64,000 nt of DNA. Origin: UBA987 sp002292105. GTDB lineage: Bacteria > Bacteroidota > Bacteroidia > NS11-12g > UBA9320. Shown here piece after piece: positions 44,025-52,405 of this stretch. Position numbers and translations under genes: made by a program. Below the pieces are notes generated by a model. It saw nothing but the letters and a program-made list of their open reading frames with translations, was not told the DNA's origin and did not search any database. The stretch is taken from positions 2,418,001 through 2,482,000 of the forward strand of contig OX044357.1 in the NCBI GenBank assembly GCA_943846675.1. The letters are read 5' to 3'. The first letter of the stretch is position 1, and each line of letters starts with the position of its first letter.

Positions 44025-44060
44025 CGATTAGCGATTAGCGATTAGCGATTAGCGATTAGC
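44024..44060. repeat. Tandem heptamer repeat (GCGATTA) x5
   Basis: Five perfect copies of GCGATTA run head to tail from 44024 to 44058, plus two bases. The fahA stop codon begins the array, and the stop codon of the convergent epimerase gene (44056-44058) ends it. The unit resembles the CGATTAGCC word at the pyrD end. Confidence 0.97.
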
Positions 44061-44901
44061 CAAAAATCATTTTTATACTTTTAACAGATGAGTTGCCTGG
44101 CTCCAAAACCATAATGCCCTCTTTTTCGAAAATATTTCCATTGTGTTCTATATGATCTGCAATGCCGCACCAAGGCTCGATGCACACATAGCTGGCTTTA
44201 GGTTTCGCCCATATACCTAAAAATGGAAATCCATCGAAGGACACTTTGACCAGCGATTCCCCTTCTTTGTTTTTTAACACCACCGATGTGCTGTTTAGTT
44301 TGCTAAATATTAAAGCATCCTCATCAAATATTGTTTCTGTAAGCTGGATGTTGTTGTTATCAAAAACTGGCTTGGTCTTTTCAACCCGAATACCGTCTTC
44401 AATAATCACAGACTCTTGTACTTCATTTTGCTCAAATGCGATGTGATGTGCCTCAATTGGGTCGGCGTTAAATGCAGGGTGAGCACCAAAACTAAAGGGT
44501 ATGGTTTGGTTGTCTGTATTGATTACTTCAAATGACTGAATAAGTGAATTCCCTTCTAGCCTATACCCTACCCTAAAATCAAAATGAAAGGGATACGATA
44601 CGAATGTTTCAGGGGACGATTTTAAAGACAATATCAGTTCGGCAGGATTCCATTTCACAACATCAAACTCAGAATCTCTAGCAAAACCGTGTTTTCCTAA
44701 GGTAAACGCCTCTTCTCCTACCTTATACGAATCGCCTTTCAACTGCCCCACCACCGGAAACAACAAAGGAGCACGACGTGCCCAAAACTTGGGATCACCT
44801 TGCCACAAATATTCTTTTTCCGTTTCCCTGCTTTTTATGCTTTGTATTTCTGCCCCTTTTGTAGCTATTTCTACTTGGAGTATTTCGTTTTTGATTATCA
44901 T
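44056..44901 (-). CDS. Aldose 1-epimerase family protein (LacX-like)
   Basis: The 281-residue galactose-mutarotase-fold protein has KHGFARDSEFDVV near residue 70 and FGAHPAFN near 140, the conserved His regions of this family, plus YVCIEPWCGIADH near 240. Relatives interconvert sugar anomers or bind hexose phosphates; the substrate is unknown. The stop codon lies in the heptamer array, and the start lies next to the left repeat of the second four-helix-bundle cassette. Confidence 0.85.
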   Translation of the reverse strand: MIIKNEILQVEIATKGAEIQSIKSRETEKEYLWQGDPKFWARRAPLLFPVVGQLKGDSYKVGEEAFTLGKHGFARDSEFDVVKWNPAELILSLKSSPETFVSYPFHFDFRVGYRLEGNSLIQSFEVINTDNQTIPFSFGAHPAFNADPIEAHHIAFEQNEVQESVIIEDGIRVEKTKPVFDNNNIQLTETIFDEDALIFSKLNSTSVVLKNKEGESLVKVSFDGFPFLGIWAKPKASYVCIEPWCGIADHIEHNGNIFEKEGIMVLEPGNSSVKSIKMIFG

Positions 44902-44907
44902 TTTTTT

Positions 44908-44940
44908 AGTTGAAAGTTGATAGATGAGAATTGATAGCAG
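44908..44940. repeat. Left heptad repeat of the second four-helix-bundle cassette
   Basis: Degenerate 7-bp units (AGTTGAA, AGTTGAT and variants) run in phase. The core AAGTTGATAGATGAGA (44914-44929) matches the reverse complement of 45336-45351 at 15 of 16 positions. Confidence 0.75.
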
Positions 44941-44945
44941 ATTAT

Positions 44946-45302
44946 CTACAAATATCTTTCTTTCGTTGTTTTTATAGTAGATATCAGTAGACGTTTTAGC
45001 TCATCTACTTTTTCTATATGTTTTATAAATTCTCGTTTTGAAATATAATCTGTCTTCCATAAAAGTTCTAACCAATAATTTGTCTCATTTGCCTCTTTGA
45101 GGGCAATAGACAGTTTATGGACAAAGTCTTTTTTGCTTTCAGAGTGCTCCGATTCCTTTATCAATGGACCAATTGCAGTACCCGAGCGCAGAGTTTGTTT
45201 AGACAAAACCCACTCTCTGTTTCGGTTTAGCCTTTTGTAAAGCTCAACTATATCAATAGCGAACTCTAAACTTTTCACTTCTGTAGGACCTTTAGGTTTC
45301 AT
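44946..45302 (-). CDS. Four-helix-bundle protein, 23S rRNA intervening-sequence family (second copy)
   Basis: The 118-residue protein shares the family signature SESKKDFVHKLSIALKEANE (54-73) and ETNYWLELLWK with the copy at 41077-41460, but the two are otherwise divergent. It is helical, with no signal peptide. I chose the ATG at 45302; a GTG three codons upstream is possible. The gene sits between two arms of an imperfect inverted repeat with 7-bp periodicity. The function is unknown. Confidence 0.87.
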   Translation of the reverse strand: MKPKGPTEVKSLEFAIDIVELYKRLNRNREWVLSKQTLRSGTAIGPLIKESEHSESKKDFVHKLSIALKEANETNYWLELLWKTDYISKREFIKHIEKVDELKRLLISTIKTTKERYL

Positions 45303-45320
45303 AATGTACACGTTGAGCAG

Positions 45321-45351
45321 CTAACAATTATCAGCTCTCAACTATCAACTT
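45321..45351. repeat. Right heptad repeat of the second four-helix-bundle cassette
   Basis: Inverted partner of 44908-44940. The best core is 45336-45351, and the outer part again shows 7-base units (CTCTCAA, CTATCAA). It lies 51 nt from the nadE stop. Confidence 0.7.
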
Positions 45352-45401
45352 GCCTTGCGAAACCTCCGAACGTCCTACATGGACAATTAAAAATCGATAG
45401 C

Positions 45402-47039
45402 CTAATTATAGAACTTTCCAACCAATGGCATCTGTCGTCCAATGCCAAATGCTAGGTTAGAAATGCGCAGAATCGGCGCTGCTTGAAAACGTTTGTATTC
45501 ATTTCGGTCAACAAGTTTAATCACCTTGCGCACCAGTTCCTCGTCGTACCCCAAATCAACAATCTCCGTCCAGCCTTTTTGCTTTTCAATGTATAACATT
45601 AAAATTTTATCAAGCACTGGATAGGGTGGCAACGAATCGCTGTCTTTCTGATCGTGTCGTAATTCAGCCGATGGTGCCTTGTTTATGATTTCGTTTGGAA
45701 TAATTTCCTTGTCTCTGTTTATGTATCTAGCCATCTCGTAGACCTGCATTTTGTACAAGTCGCCAATTGCAGATAAGCCTCCACACATATCACCATAAAG
45801 CGTAGCATACCCAACGGCAGTTTCACTTTTATTACTGGTATTAAGCACCATACTTCCGTACTTGTTGCTTAAGGCCATTAACAATAACCCTCGGCTTCTT
45901 GCCTGGATGTTTTCCTCGGTGACGTCCACGTCATAACCCTCAAAATGTGGGCTCAAAGTGTTTTCAACTACGTTAACCATTTCTTCAATAGAAATGACCT
46001 TATACGGGCTGTTTAAATTCTGCGCCAATGCTTCTGCGTCCACAACAGAACCAGTAGACGAGTATTTAGAAGGTAATAAAACAGCCAACACATTTTCTGG
46101 CCCTAACGCCTCTGCAGCTAATGCATGAATTACCGCCGAATCTATCCCACCTGAAGAACCGAGCAGCGCCTTTTTAAAGCCCATTTTCCCAAAGTAATCT
46201 CTAATTCCCATCACTAAGGCATCATGAATTAATTCAATGTCCTCGTCTTTGTAATCGTGACTATTGTCTGGATAGATTTCATCCTTTGACCATTCCACGC
46301 ATCTATAATCCTCCTGGAAATAATGTAGCTCTTCGGCTATTTCACCCGTTTGATTGATAAACATTGAACCTCCATCGAACAATATGTCGGTGTGGGCCCC
46401 AATCTGATTTACATACACCAAGGGCAGATTATACTGCTTGGCGTTGGCTACCATCCTGTTCTTTCGTTCTTCTACATGATTATAGCTGTATGGAGAACCA
46501 GAGATGTTGATCATAATGTCTGGTTGTAAACCTATCAACTCATCCATTGGTGTGGTTGCGTACAGATATGGTTCGTTTAAGTTCCATAAATCTTCACATA
46601 TGGTTATGGCTATTTTGACTCCTTTATATTCAACCAACTTGAAGTTGGTATTTGGCTCAAAATATCTGTATTCGTCGAAGACATCGTATGTAGGAAGAAG
46701 CGTTTTATGCACCTCTTGCAGCACCTCTCCATCTGCCAACACTACTGCCGAATTATACAGGCTTTTACCTTTAACCAGGCCCGACCGAGTTGGCATTCCA
46801 ACAACAATTGCAATGTCGTTAGCATGGCTTTTCAAATCATCTAAAGCCTCATAACACCTTGTGATAAAACTTTCGTAATTGAGCATATCCTTTGGGATGT
46901 AGCCGCAAATACTTAGTTCGCAAAAAACGATTAAATCCGCGCCATCTTGTTTCGCACGATGAACATGTTCAACCATTTGGCTGACGTTTCCCTTAAGATC
47001 GCCAATCGTATAGTTGAGCTGAGAGAGTACAATTTTCAT
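45402..47039 (-). CDS. nadE: Glutamine-dependent NAD+ synthetase
   Basis: The 545-residue enzyme has an N-terminal nitrilase-type glutaminase domain with catalytic E41, K112 and C148 (FCELSICGY, HKTLLPTYD, TICEDLW). The C-terminal synthetase domain has the ATP pyrophosphatase loop SSGGIDSAVIHA near residue 295. It amidates nicotinate adenine dinucleotide to NAD using glutamine. It lies 15 nt downstream of the beta-barrel gene. The nadE-gldB neighbourhood is also seen in other flavobacteria. Confidence 0.96.
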   Translation of the reverse strand: MKIVLSQLNYTIGDLKGNVSQMVEHVHRAKQDGADLIVFCELSICGYIPKDMLNYESFITRCYEALDDLKSHANDIAIVVGMPTRSGLVKGKSLYNSAVVLADGEVLQEVHKTLLPTYDVFDEYRYFEPNTNFKLVEYKGVKIAITICEDLWNLNEPYLYATTPMDELIGLQPDIMINISGSPYSYNHVEERKNRMVANAKQYNLPLVYVNQIGAHTDILFDGGSMFINQTGEIAEELHYFQEDYRCVEWSKDEIYPDNSHDYKDEDIELIHDALVMGIRDYFGKMGFKKALLGSSGGIDSAVIHALAAEALGPENVLAVLLPSKYSSTGSVVDAEALAQNLNSPYKVISIEEMVNVVENTLSPHFEGYDVDVTEENIQARSRGLLLMALSNKYGSMVLNTSNKSETAVGYATLYGDMCGGLSAIGDLYKMQVYEMARYINRDKEIIPNEIINKAPSAELRHDQKDSDSLPPYPVLDKILMLYIEKQKGWTEIVDLGYDEELVRKVIKLVDRNEYKRFQAAPILRISNLAFGIGRQMPLVGKFYN

Positions 47040-47054
47040 GTAGTTTTTTAGCGT

Positions 47055-47783
47055 CTAAAAGAAGACCCCAATATCTAGACTAGCAAATTTGTTTCTACCA
47101 GTCTTGGCGTTGTCGGCCACAAACATATCAATGAAATCGTTGTCCCATCGCAAACCTACGTAAAGTGCTGTATTACCTGCCAAAGCATATTCTACGCCAG
47201 CGCCCATCATCAGCGGCATGCGCAATAAAAATACTTTATCATCGAAGTTGTCGTAGTGAAAATCATCGTTTTCTGATTTGTTCACGCGAATGTCGGTTGG
47301 GTCATCAAAAGGAACCGTTTTACCTGTTATATCCGCTTTTGCGCTTGTCAAAAATGACGGCGATGCACCAAATTGTGCCCAATAGGTCCAATAACCATAT
47401 TGCTTTGTTTTGAATTTTATTGACAATGGTACCTGTACGTAAGACATGCGATAGTCGTACTGCACATCGCTATGACTGGTTGTACCCATCGAATCGGTAT
47501 AGGCCAATCGATCTGTATGGACAATAGTTCCTGCCAATTCAGTCAGAAGTAATTCAGCACTGATGGAATAGTATTGCTGAAAACTATAGTCACCCATTAA
47601 ACCATAACTATAACCAGCACTCGTTCCGACACGTTCGATGTTTTTGGTTACCGGTGTAATCCAAGACAAGTTTCCTGAAAATTTCATCCCTATGCGAAAA
47701 CGTTGATCTTGTGCGTTAGCATTATAAGAAACGCCCAAAAAGAATACCAATAATGCGGTTGTTGCTATTGTTTTCATCTTCAT
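47055..47783 (-). CDS. Outer-membrane beta-barrel protein (PorT-like size and topology)
   Basis: The 242-residue protein has a clear signal peptide (IATTALLVFFLGVSYNANAQ). Alternating strands run to a C-terminal FASLDIGVFF, the pattern of small outer-membrane barrels. It could belong to the PorT or general porin family; I cannot separate these by eye. It diverges from gldB with a 29-bp gap and precedes nadE by 15 nt. Confidence 0.7.
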   Translation of the reverse strand: MKMKTIATTALLVFFLGVSYNANAQDQRFRIGMKFSGNLSWITPVTKNIERVGTSAGYSYGLMGDYSFQQYYSISAELLLTELAGTIVHTDRLAYTDSMGTTSHSDVQYDYRMSYVQVPLSIKFKTKQYGYWTYWAQFGASPSFLTSAKADITGKTVPFDDPTDIRVNKSENDDFHYDNFDDKVFLLRMPLMMGAGVEYALAGNTALYVGLRWDNDFIDMFVADNAKTGRNKFASLDIGVFF

Positions 47784-47812
47784 ACTTTTGCAATTCTAAT
47801 GTTACGACAAAA

Positions 47813-48856
47813 ATGGTAAAAAAAACGAGAATATTCTGGTTAATCCAATCCACAATTATGATTCTGGTAATTGGACTTTCAGGATGCAAAGAATCCAACA
47901 AGTACGCCGTTGACGTCAGTGATTCCGAAGTTGAAATCACAATCACCCGTTTGGAAGACGACATTTTTGCCATTCGCAGCACCCAAGATTATATCGACCT
48001 TGACCAAATAGATTCCGTTTTCATGCGAGATTTCAAACGAGGAATAATGGCATACGAAACGCGAGACGGTTTTGTTCCAGTGGAAGCTAGCGCCCAAGGA
48101 CTGATAGAGTTTGTCACCTTTCCAGACATGGTTCATCTTTATGAATCGGTTGATTCCACTTACCCGGATTTGTCAGATATTGAATCTGACCTGTCTGATG
48201 CCTTCTCCTATTTCCATCACTACTTCCCCAAGAAACAAATCCCAAAAGTATATTCGGTTGTTACCCCTTTCCGCAGCCAAGTAATTTCAAGTCAACACGC
48301 TATAGGTATATGCTTAGACATGTATCTAGGTGCCGACTTTTCTCCATACCAAACGCCATTGATGCAATTTCCTCAATTCATCATCAAGCGATTTCGGAAA
48401 GACTACATCTTACCCAACGTCATGCGTGGTTGGGTTGAAACAGAATTTCAAGATGCCTCTAAACAAAATAGGCTGTTGGATGAAATGATCTATCAAGGAA
48501 AAATTCTGCATGCGTTAGATCGACTTTTGCCAGAAACTGCCGATTCTTTAAAAATTGGTTATGACTTGGGTAAAATTGAATGGTGTTTGACGAACGAACC
48601 TCAAATTTGGACGCATTTAGTAAACCAGGATCTTTTATACAGCACAAACTATAGAGATTACTCAGGTGTATTGGTTGAAGCACCTTTTTCTAAAGGGATA
48701 AATGTACCTCAGGATGCCCCAGCAAAAATTGCCGTTTGGGCTGGTTGGCAGATTGTTAGACAATATATGGATAAACATCCTGACGTGTCTTTGGAGCAAT
48801 TACTGCAAGACTTTGACAACGACAAAATACTGAGAGAATCGGGATACAAACCTTAG
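47813..48856 (+). CDS. gldB: Gliding motility lipoprotein GldB
   Basis: The 347-residue lipoprotein has a signal with lipobox LSGC (C25). The GldB/DUF2268-like body includes RLEDDIFAI, FYHHYFPKK-type segment SYFHHYFPKKQIPKVY, and PQFIIKRFRKDYILPNVMRG. GldB is needed for gliding in Flavobacterium. I chose the ATG at 47813, which gives a proper lipoprotein signal; an earlier ATG at 47753 would overlap the divergent gene. No gldC follows. Confidence 0.9.
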   Translation: MVKKTRIFWLIQSTIMILVIGLSGCKESNKYAVDVSDSEVEITITRLEDDIFAIRSTQDYIDLDQIDSVFMRDFKRGIMAYETRDGFVPVEASAQGLIEFVTFPDMVHLYESVDSTYPDLSDIESDLSDAFSYFHHYFPKKQIPKVYSVVTPFRSQVISSQHAIGICLDMYLGADFSPYQTPLMQFPQFIIKRFRKDYILPNVMRGWVETEFQDASKQNRLLDEMIYQGKILHALDRLLPETADSLKIGYDLGKIEWCLTNEPQIWTHLVNQDLLYSTNYRDYSGVLVEAPFSKGINVPQDAPAKIAVWAGWQIVRQYMDKHPDVSLEQLLQDFDNDKILRESGYKP

Positions 48857-49695
48857 TCAAAACTCACATACGGTTCTACTTTCTTAATCCAATTGGAATC
48901 GAGGTTGTGTATCCTTTGGAAATCACCAAGATCTGTAAACGGACCATGCATCGTGCGATAGGAAACAATTGAATTCGCCTGGCGATATTTGATATAGGGG
49001 TGAGATTTCAATTCAGCAACGTTTGCGGTGTTCACTTGGAGTAATTTATGCTGCGGAGTAAAATGCATTTGTGGCAAAAGCATTTCGAATAGTGAATCAG
49101 AGATTCCATAGACCTCTTTTAGCTGCTCTATGTTAACGAAACCTCCTAATGCACTGCGGTATTTAACAATACGTTTTGACAGGGTTTTGCCAATCCCTGG
49201 AAGTTTCTTTAACGAAATTGAATCTGCGAGGTTAACGTCAATAGTAACAGGAGCTATATGTCTTGGTTGTGCGGTTTGTTTGGACCTAGCTGCATAACGC
49301 GTAAAGTCAAGAAACGGGACAACTAGGTCATATTCGGCAGCAGACAACAACTTCATCTTCTGAAACTGTTCCACACTTTTTACAAACCCAACGTCTTGCT
49401 TTTCGGCAAACCATTCTTGAATAAATTTATTGGGGAATCCCATGCGTCGCAAATCTCTAGCCTTTGCGTAATTGATATCGAAGGTTTCCAGATCCCAACG
49501 ACGACCTTGGTTCTGTTTGACTTTTTGCACCACAAATTGCACGTCCCTTGCTGTGTCTATGGCTGTTAAATGGAAGTCTATTTCCGTATGGTTCTGCCAA
49601 GGCCAAAACCGCATGCATAGCGCAAGCACCAAAAGAATTATTAGGACAACTATCCCGCGCTGTTGAGCAGGCGTATACAAAAACACGTCAAACAT
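48853..49695 (-). CDS. ComEA-like helix-hairpin-helix protein
   Basis: The 280-residue protein has one N-terminal membrane segment (about 13-29). Several helix-hairpin-helix units follow: SLKKLPGIGKTLSKRIVKYR, FVNIEQLKEVYGI and YIKYRQANSIVSYR. ComEA-type proteins bind DNA outside the inner membrane during uptake; this role is an inference. I chose the ATG at 49695 (MFDVFLYTPAQQRG); a TTG further upstream would run into the terminator of the preceding gene. It overlaps gldB by 4 nt, convergent. Confidence 0.82.
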   Translation of the reverse strand: MFDVFLYTPAQQRGIVVLIILLVLALCMRFWPWQNHTEIDFHLTAIDTARDVQFVVQKVKQNQGRRWDLETFDINYAKARDLRRMGFPNKFIQEWFAEKQDVGFVKSVEQFQKMKLLSAAEYDLVVPFLDFTRYAARSKQTAQPRHIAPVTIDVNLADSISLKKLPGIGKTLSKRIVKYRSALGGFVNIEQLKEVYGISDSLFEMLLPQMHFTPQHKLLQVNTANVAELKSHPYIKYRQANSIVSYRTMHGPFTDLGDFQRIHNLDSNWIKKVEPYVSFD

Positions 49696-49701
49696 TTTTA
49701 T

Positions 49702-49738
49702 AAAAAAAAGGCCCTGAATGTGATCATTCAAGGCCTTT
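49702..49738 (-). terminator. Rho-independent terminator after the SPT/KBL-like gene
   Basis: On the minus strand a 13-bp stem (AAGGCCTTGAATG and partner, one G-U wobble, 4-nt loop) is followed by eight T. It lies 21 nt past the acyltransferase stop and separates it from the ComEA-like gene. Confidence 0.92.
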
Positions 49739-49758
49739 TCATTTATCGTATTCGTTTG

Positions 49759-51009
49759 CTATCCTAATGAAAGGTCAGCAACTTCATTTTTTTGATATTC
49801 GCCATTGGCTAGTTTTTCTTTAATTGCGCCAAATGCCTTAATAGTCATTTCCACGTCGTCAAGCGAATGTGCTGCTGTTGGTATTAATCTCAACATGATA
49901 ATTCCTTTAGGAACAACCGGATAAACCACAATTGAACAGAAAATTCCGTAGTTCTCTCTCAAGTCATGGATTAAATGCAAAGCTTCCTCCACTGTACCAT
50001 TTAGAATAACAGGAGTAACACAAGATTTTGTTGTACCTATGTTGAACCCTTCTTTGCGCAAACCACCTTGCAGTGCGTCAACAACTTTCCACAAGTTTGC
50101 CTTGATTTCAGGTTGTGTTTGCAACAATTCAAGACGTTTCAAAGCGCCAATTACCAATGGCATTGGAACAGACTTTGCAAAAATTTGAGATCTGGTATTG
50201 TATCTCAAATATTCAATTATTTTTTTGTCTCCGCTTACAAATGCTCCTATGCTCGCCATAGACTTTGCAAACGTTGAGAAGTATAAATCAATATCTTGTT
50301 GAACGCCTTGTTCTTCACCAGCTCCAGCGCCTGTTTTTCCTAAGGTTCCGAATCCGTGAGCATCGTCAACAAGCAATCTAAAGTTATACTTTTTCTTAAG
50401 TTCAATAACGCCTTTCAAGTCTCCTTGATTTCCAGACATTCCAAAAACACCTTCTGTAATGACCAATATCGCTCCACCTGTTTTCTCTGCCAGTTTAGTC
50501 GCACGACCCAACTGCTTTTCAAGGTTTTCCATGTCGTTGTGTGCATACACAAAGCGTTTTCCTTGATGTAAGCGAACGCCGTCGATAATACATGCATGTG
50601 ATTCAGCATCATATACAATGACATCGTGTCGATCAACCACTGCGTCGATAATGGACAAAACACCTTGATAGCCAAAGTTTAGCAACATGGTATCTTCCTT
50701 TTGAACAAATTTGCTCAATTCTTCCTCTAACAATTCGTGATTTGTCGAATTACCCGACATCATACGAGCACCCATTGGATAGGCCAATCCGTATGCCGCG
50801 GTTGCATCAGCATCTGCCTTACGTACTTCAGGATGGTTAGCTAACCCAAGATAGTTATTCAAACTCCATATTAGGCGTTCTTCACCATTAAACATCATTC
50901 GTGGTGCGATCTCACCTTCTAGCTTTGGGAACGTGTAATATCCCTTAGCTTCATCCGCGTGAAGCGCCAAAGGCCCCATGTTGGAAGATAGTTTCTCAAA
51001 AAGATCCAT
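49759..51009 (-). CDS. Alpha-oxoamine synthase family enzyme (SPT/KBL/CFAT-like)
   Basis: The 416-residue PLP enzyme of the alpha-oxoamine synthase family joins an amino acid to an acyl-CoA with loss of CO2. The PLP-binding lysine is K249 in STFAKSMASIG. DDAHGFG (215-221) holds the cofactor Asp and His. Bacteroidota members of this shape are serine palmitoyltransferase or cysteate acyltransferase for sphingolipids and sulfonolipids; glycine C-acetyltransferase is the alternative. No lipid gene is adjacent to decide. Confidence 0.82.
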   Translation of the reverse strand: MDLFEKLSSNMGPLALHADEAKGYYTFPKLEGEIAPRMMFNGEERLIWSLNNYLGLANHPEVRKADADATAAYGLAYPMGARMMSGNSTNHELLEEELSKFVQKEDTMLLNFGYQGVLSIIDAVVDRHDVIVYDAESHACIIDGVRLHQGKRFVYAHNDMENLEKQLGRATKLAEKTGGAILVITEGVFGMSGNQGDLKGVIELKKKYNFRLLVDDAHGFGTLGKTGAGAGEEQGVQQDIDLYFSTFAKSMASIGAFVSGDKKIIEYLRYNTRSQIFAKSVPMPLVIGALKRLELLQTQPEIKANLWKVVDALQGGLRKEGFNIGTTKSCVTPVILNGTVEEALHLIHDLRENYGIFCSIVVYPVVPKGIIMLRLIPTAAHSLDDVEMTIKAFGAIKEKLANGEYQKNEVADLSLG

Positions 51010-51099
51010 TTATTATCAGTAAATATTTGCGCAAAAGTACGAAAAAGGGGTAAACTGACGCCTTCACTGCAGATAAGTTTTTTATTTTTTAGTTGGACT

Positions 51100-51210
51100 G
51101 TAATGCCCTAGATACGGGGAATTGTTTGATTGTTGACTAAACTTTATTCCGCACCAGAGAATAATTACAGGCTTCAGGCCTAAAGGCATGTAACAAAAGG
51201 GCTGCATTAC
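51100..51210. repeat. Nested inverted repeats upstream of bamD
   Basis: The 255-bp gap between the acyltransferase and bamD holds an outer inverted pair (GTAATGCCCT at 51100-51109 and AGGGCTGCATTAC at 51198-51210, 2-base insertion). An inner imperfect hairpin of about 30 nt lies at 51165-51194. No open frame is present. It could be a small non-autonomous element or a structured RNA. Confidence 0.4.
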
Positions 51211-51221
51211 CGTTTAAATAA

Positions 51222-51252
51222 TTGTAATACCTGATTATATAATTTATCTTTG
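51222..51252 (+). promoter_or_regulatory. Predicted promoter of the bamD operon
   Basis: A TTG (51222-51224) and a -7 box TATCTTTG (51245-51252) are separated by 20 nt and lie 12 nt before the bamD ATG. The match to the Bacteroidota consensus is good, and the leader would be very short. Confidence 0.5.
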
Positions 51253-51264
51253 CCAACTTTTAAA

Positions 51265-52071
51265 ATGAGCTTTCGTCTAATTCTGATAACGTTATTGTGC
51301 CTTGGCCTAACCACAGGTTGTGAATATCAAAAGGTATTGAAGAAAGGTACGCTCGACCAGAAATTAGAAACATCTCGCAAATATTACAACAAGGGGGATT
51401 ATGCTCGCGCTCAGATTATGCTTGAGCAACTTATTGGAAAGTTTCCAAGAGGCACTGATGCCGAGGAAGTGTATTTCCTATTTTCCTTTACACATTTCGG
51501 AATGAATGATTACTCTTTAGCAGGTTATCATTTTCAAAATTTTGCTGAAAGATACCCGCAAAGCAAGTATCACGAACAAGCTGCTTTTATGATTGCTCGA
51601 TGTGAATTTGAGCAAACATTGGTCGCCGAGCTCGACCAAACGAATACAAAAAAAGCGATAGAGGCAATTCAACTTTTTATCAATCGATATCCGCAAAGTG
51701 CCTCTGTAGCAACGGGTAACGAGCTTATTGATCAGCTTCGCTCTAGACTACACGAAAAAGCGTACAGCACAGCGATGCTGTATTTTAACATGGAGTCTTA
51801 CCTTTCTGCTTATACTTCGTTTAAAAATGCGATTATTGATTTTCCGGATATCCCGGAAAAAGACAAGGTTGATTTTTACATTGTTCGATCCGCATTTTTA
51901 TATGCGAAACAGAGTGTAAAGACAGAACAATCTAGTCGCTACGAAACAGCATTAGAAGAAGCAGACGAATTTTTAACGAATTATACCAATAACAAATATG
52001 TCAAAGACGTAAAGCAAATGAAAGCGGATAGCGCTGAACTTATTGCCTTACTTAAAACGACATCTAACTAA
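51265..52071 (+). CDS. bamD: Outer membrane assembly lipoprotein BamD
   Basis: The 268-residue lipoprotein has lipobox LTTGC (C19) and TPR repeats, as in RKYYNKGDYARAQIMLEQL and FAERYPQSKYHEQAAFMIAR. BamD is a core part of the BAM complex that inserts outer-membrane barrels. I chose the ATG at 51265; the frame runs up to a TTG five codons earlier that overlaps the -7 box. It is followed by rpoZ after 10 nt, a conserved Bacteroidota order. Confidence 0.9.
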   Translation: MSFRLILITLLCLGLTTGCEYQKVLKKGTLDQKLETSRKYYNKGDYARAQIMLEQLIGKFPRGTDAEEVYFLFSFTHFGMNDYSLAGYHFQNFAERYPQSKYHEQAAFMIARCEFEQTLVAELDQTNTKKAIEAIQLFINRYPQSASVATGNELIDQLRSRLHEKAYSTAMLYFNMESYLSAYTSFKNAIIDFPDIPEKDKVDFYIVRSAFLYAKQSVKTEQSSRYETALEEADEFLTNYTNNKYVKDVKQMKADSAELIALLKTTSN

Positions 52072-52081
52072 ACATAGAGAT

Positions 52082-52405
52082 ATGAATAAGCACATTGACG
52101 CACCAAGTTCAACGATTTCAAGAGACACCCGTGAGCTAGACACTCCAACAGGAAATCTTTACGAATCAGTGGTAATTATTGCCAAAAGAGCAAATCAACT
52201 TTCTGGTCAATTGAAGGAGGAACTCAACGCCAAATTGGACGAGTTTGCTTCTGACACTGACAACTTAGAAGAAATCTTTGAGAACAGAGAGCAAATTGAA
52301 ATCTCTAAGTACTATGAGTCTTTACCAAAGCCAACATTGATGGCTACCGAAGAATTTCTGAACGGTCAGGTTTATTTCAGAAACCCAGCCGATAATGCTG
52401 AATAA
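52082..52405 (+). CDS. rpoZ: RNA polymerase subunit omega
   Basis: The 107-residue protein matches the Bacteroidota omega subunit: NLYESVVIIAKRANQLSG is the conserved helix that wraps the beta' C-terminus. The C-terminal half, with KYYESLPKPTLMATEEFLNG, is lineage specific. It helps fold and stabilise RNA polymerase. It lies between bamD and coaBC and overlaps coaBC by 11 nt. Confidence 0.88.
   Translation: MNKHIDAPSSTISRDTRELDTPTGNLYESVVIIAKRANQLSGQLKEELNAKLDEFASDTDNLEEIFENREQIEISKYYESLPKPTLMATEEFLNGQVYFRNPADNAE

Noticed and set aside
41077..45302. Possible diversity-generating retroelement, because Avd is related to the four-helix-bundle family
   Set aside because: No reverse transcriptase, template repeat or variable repeat was seen within the window.
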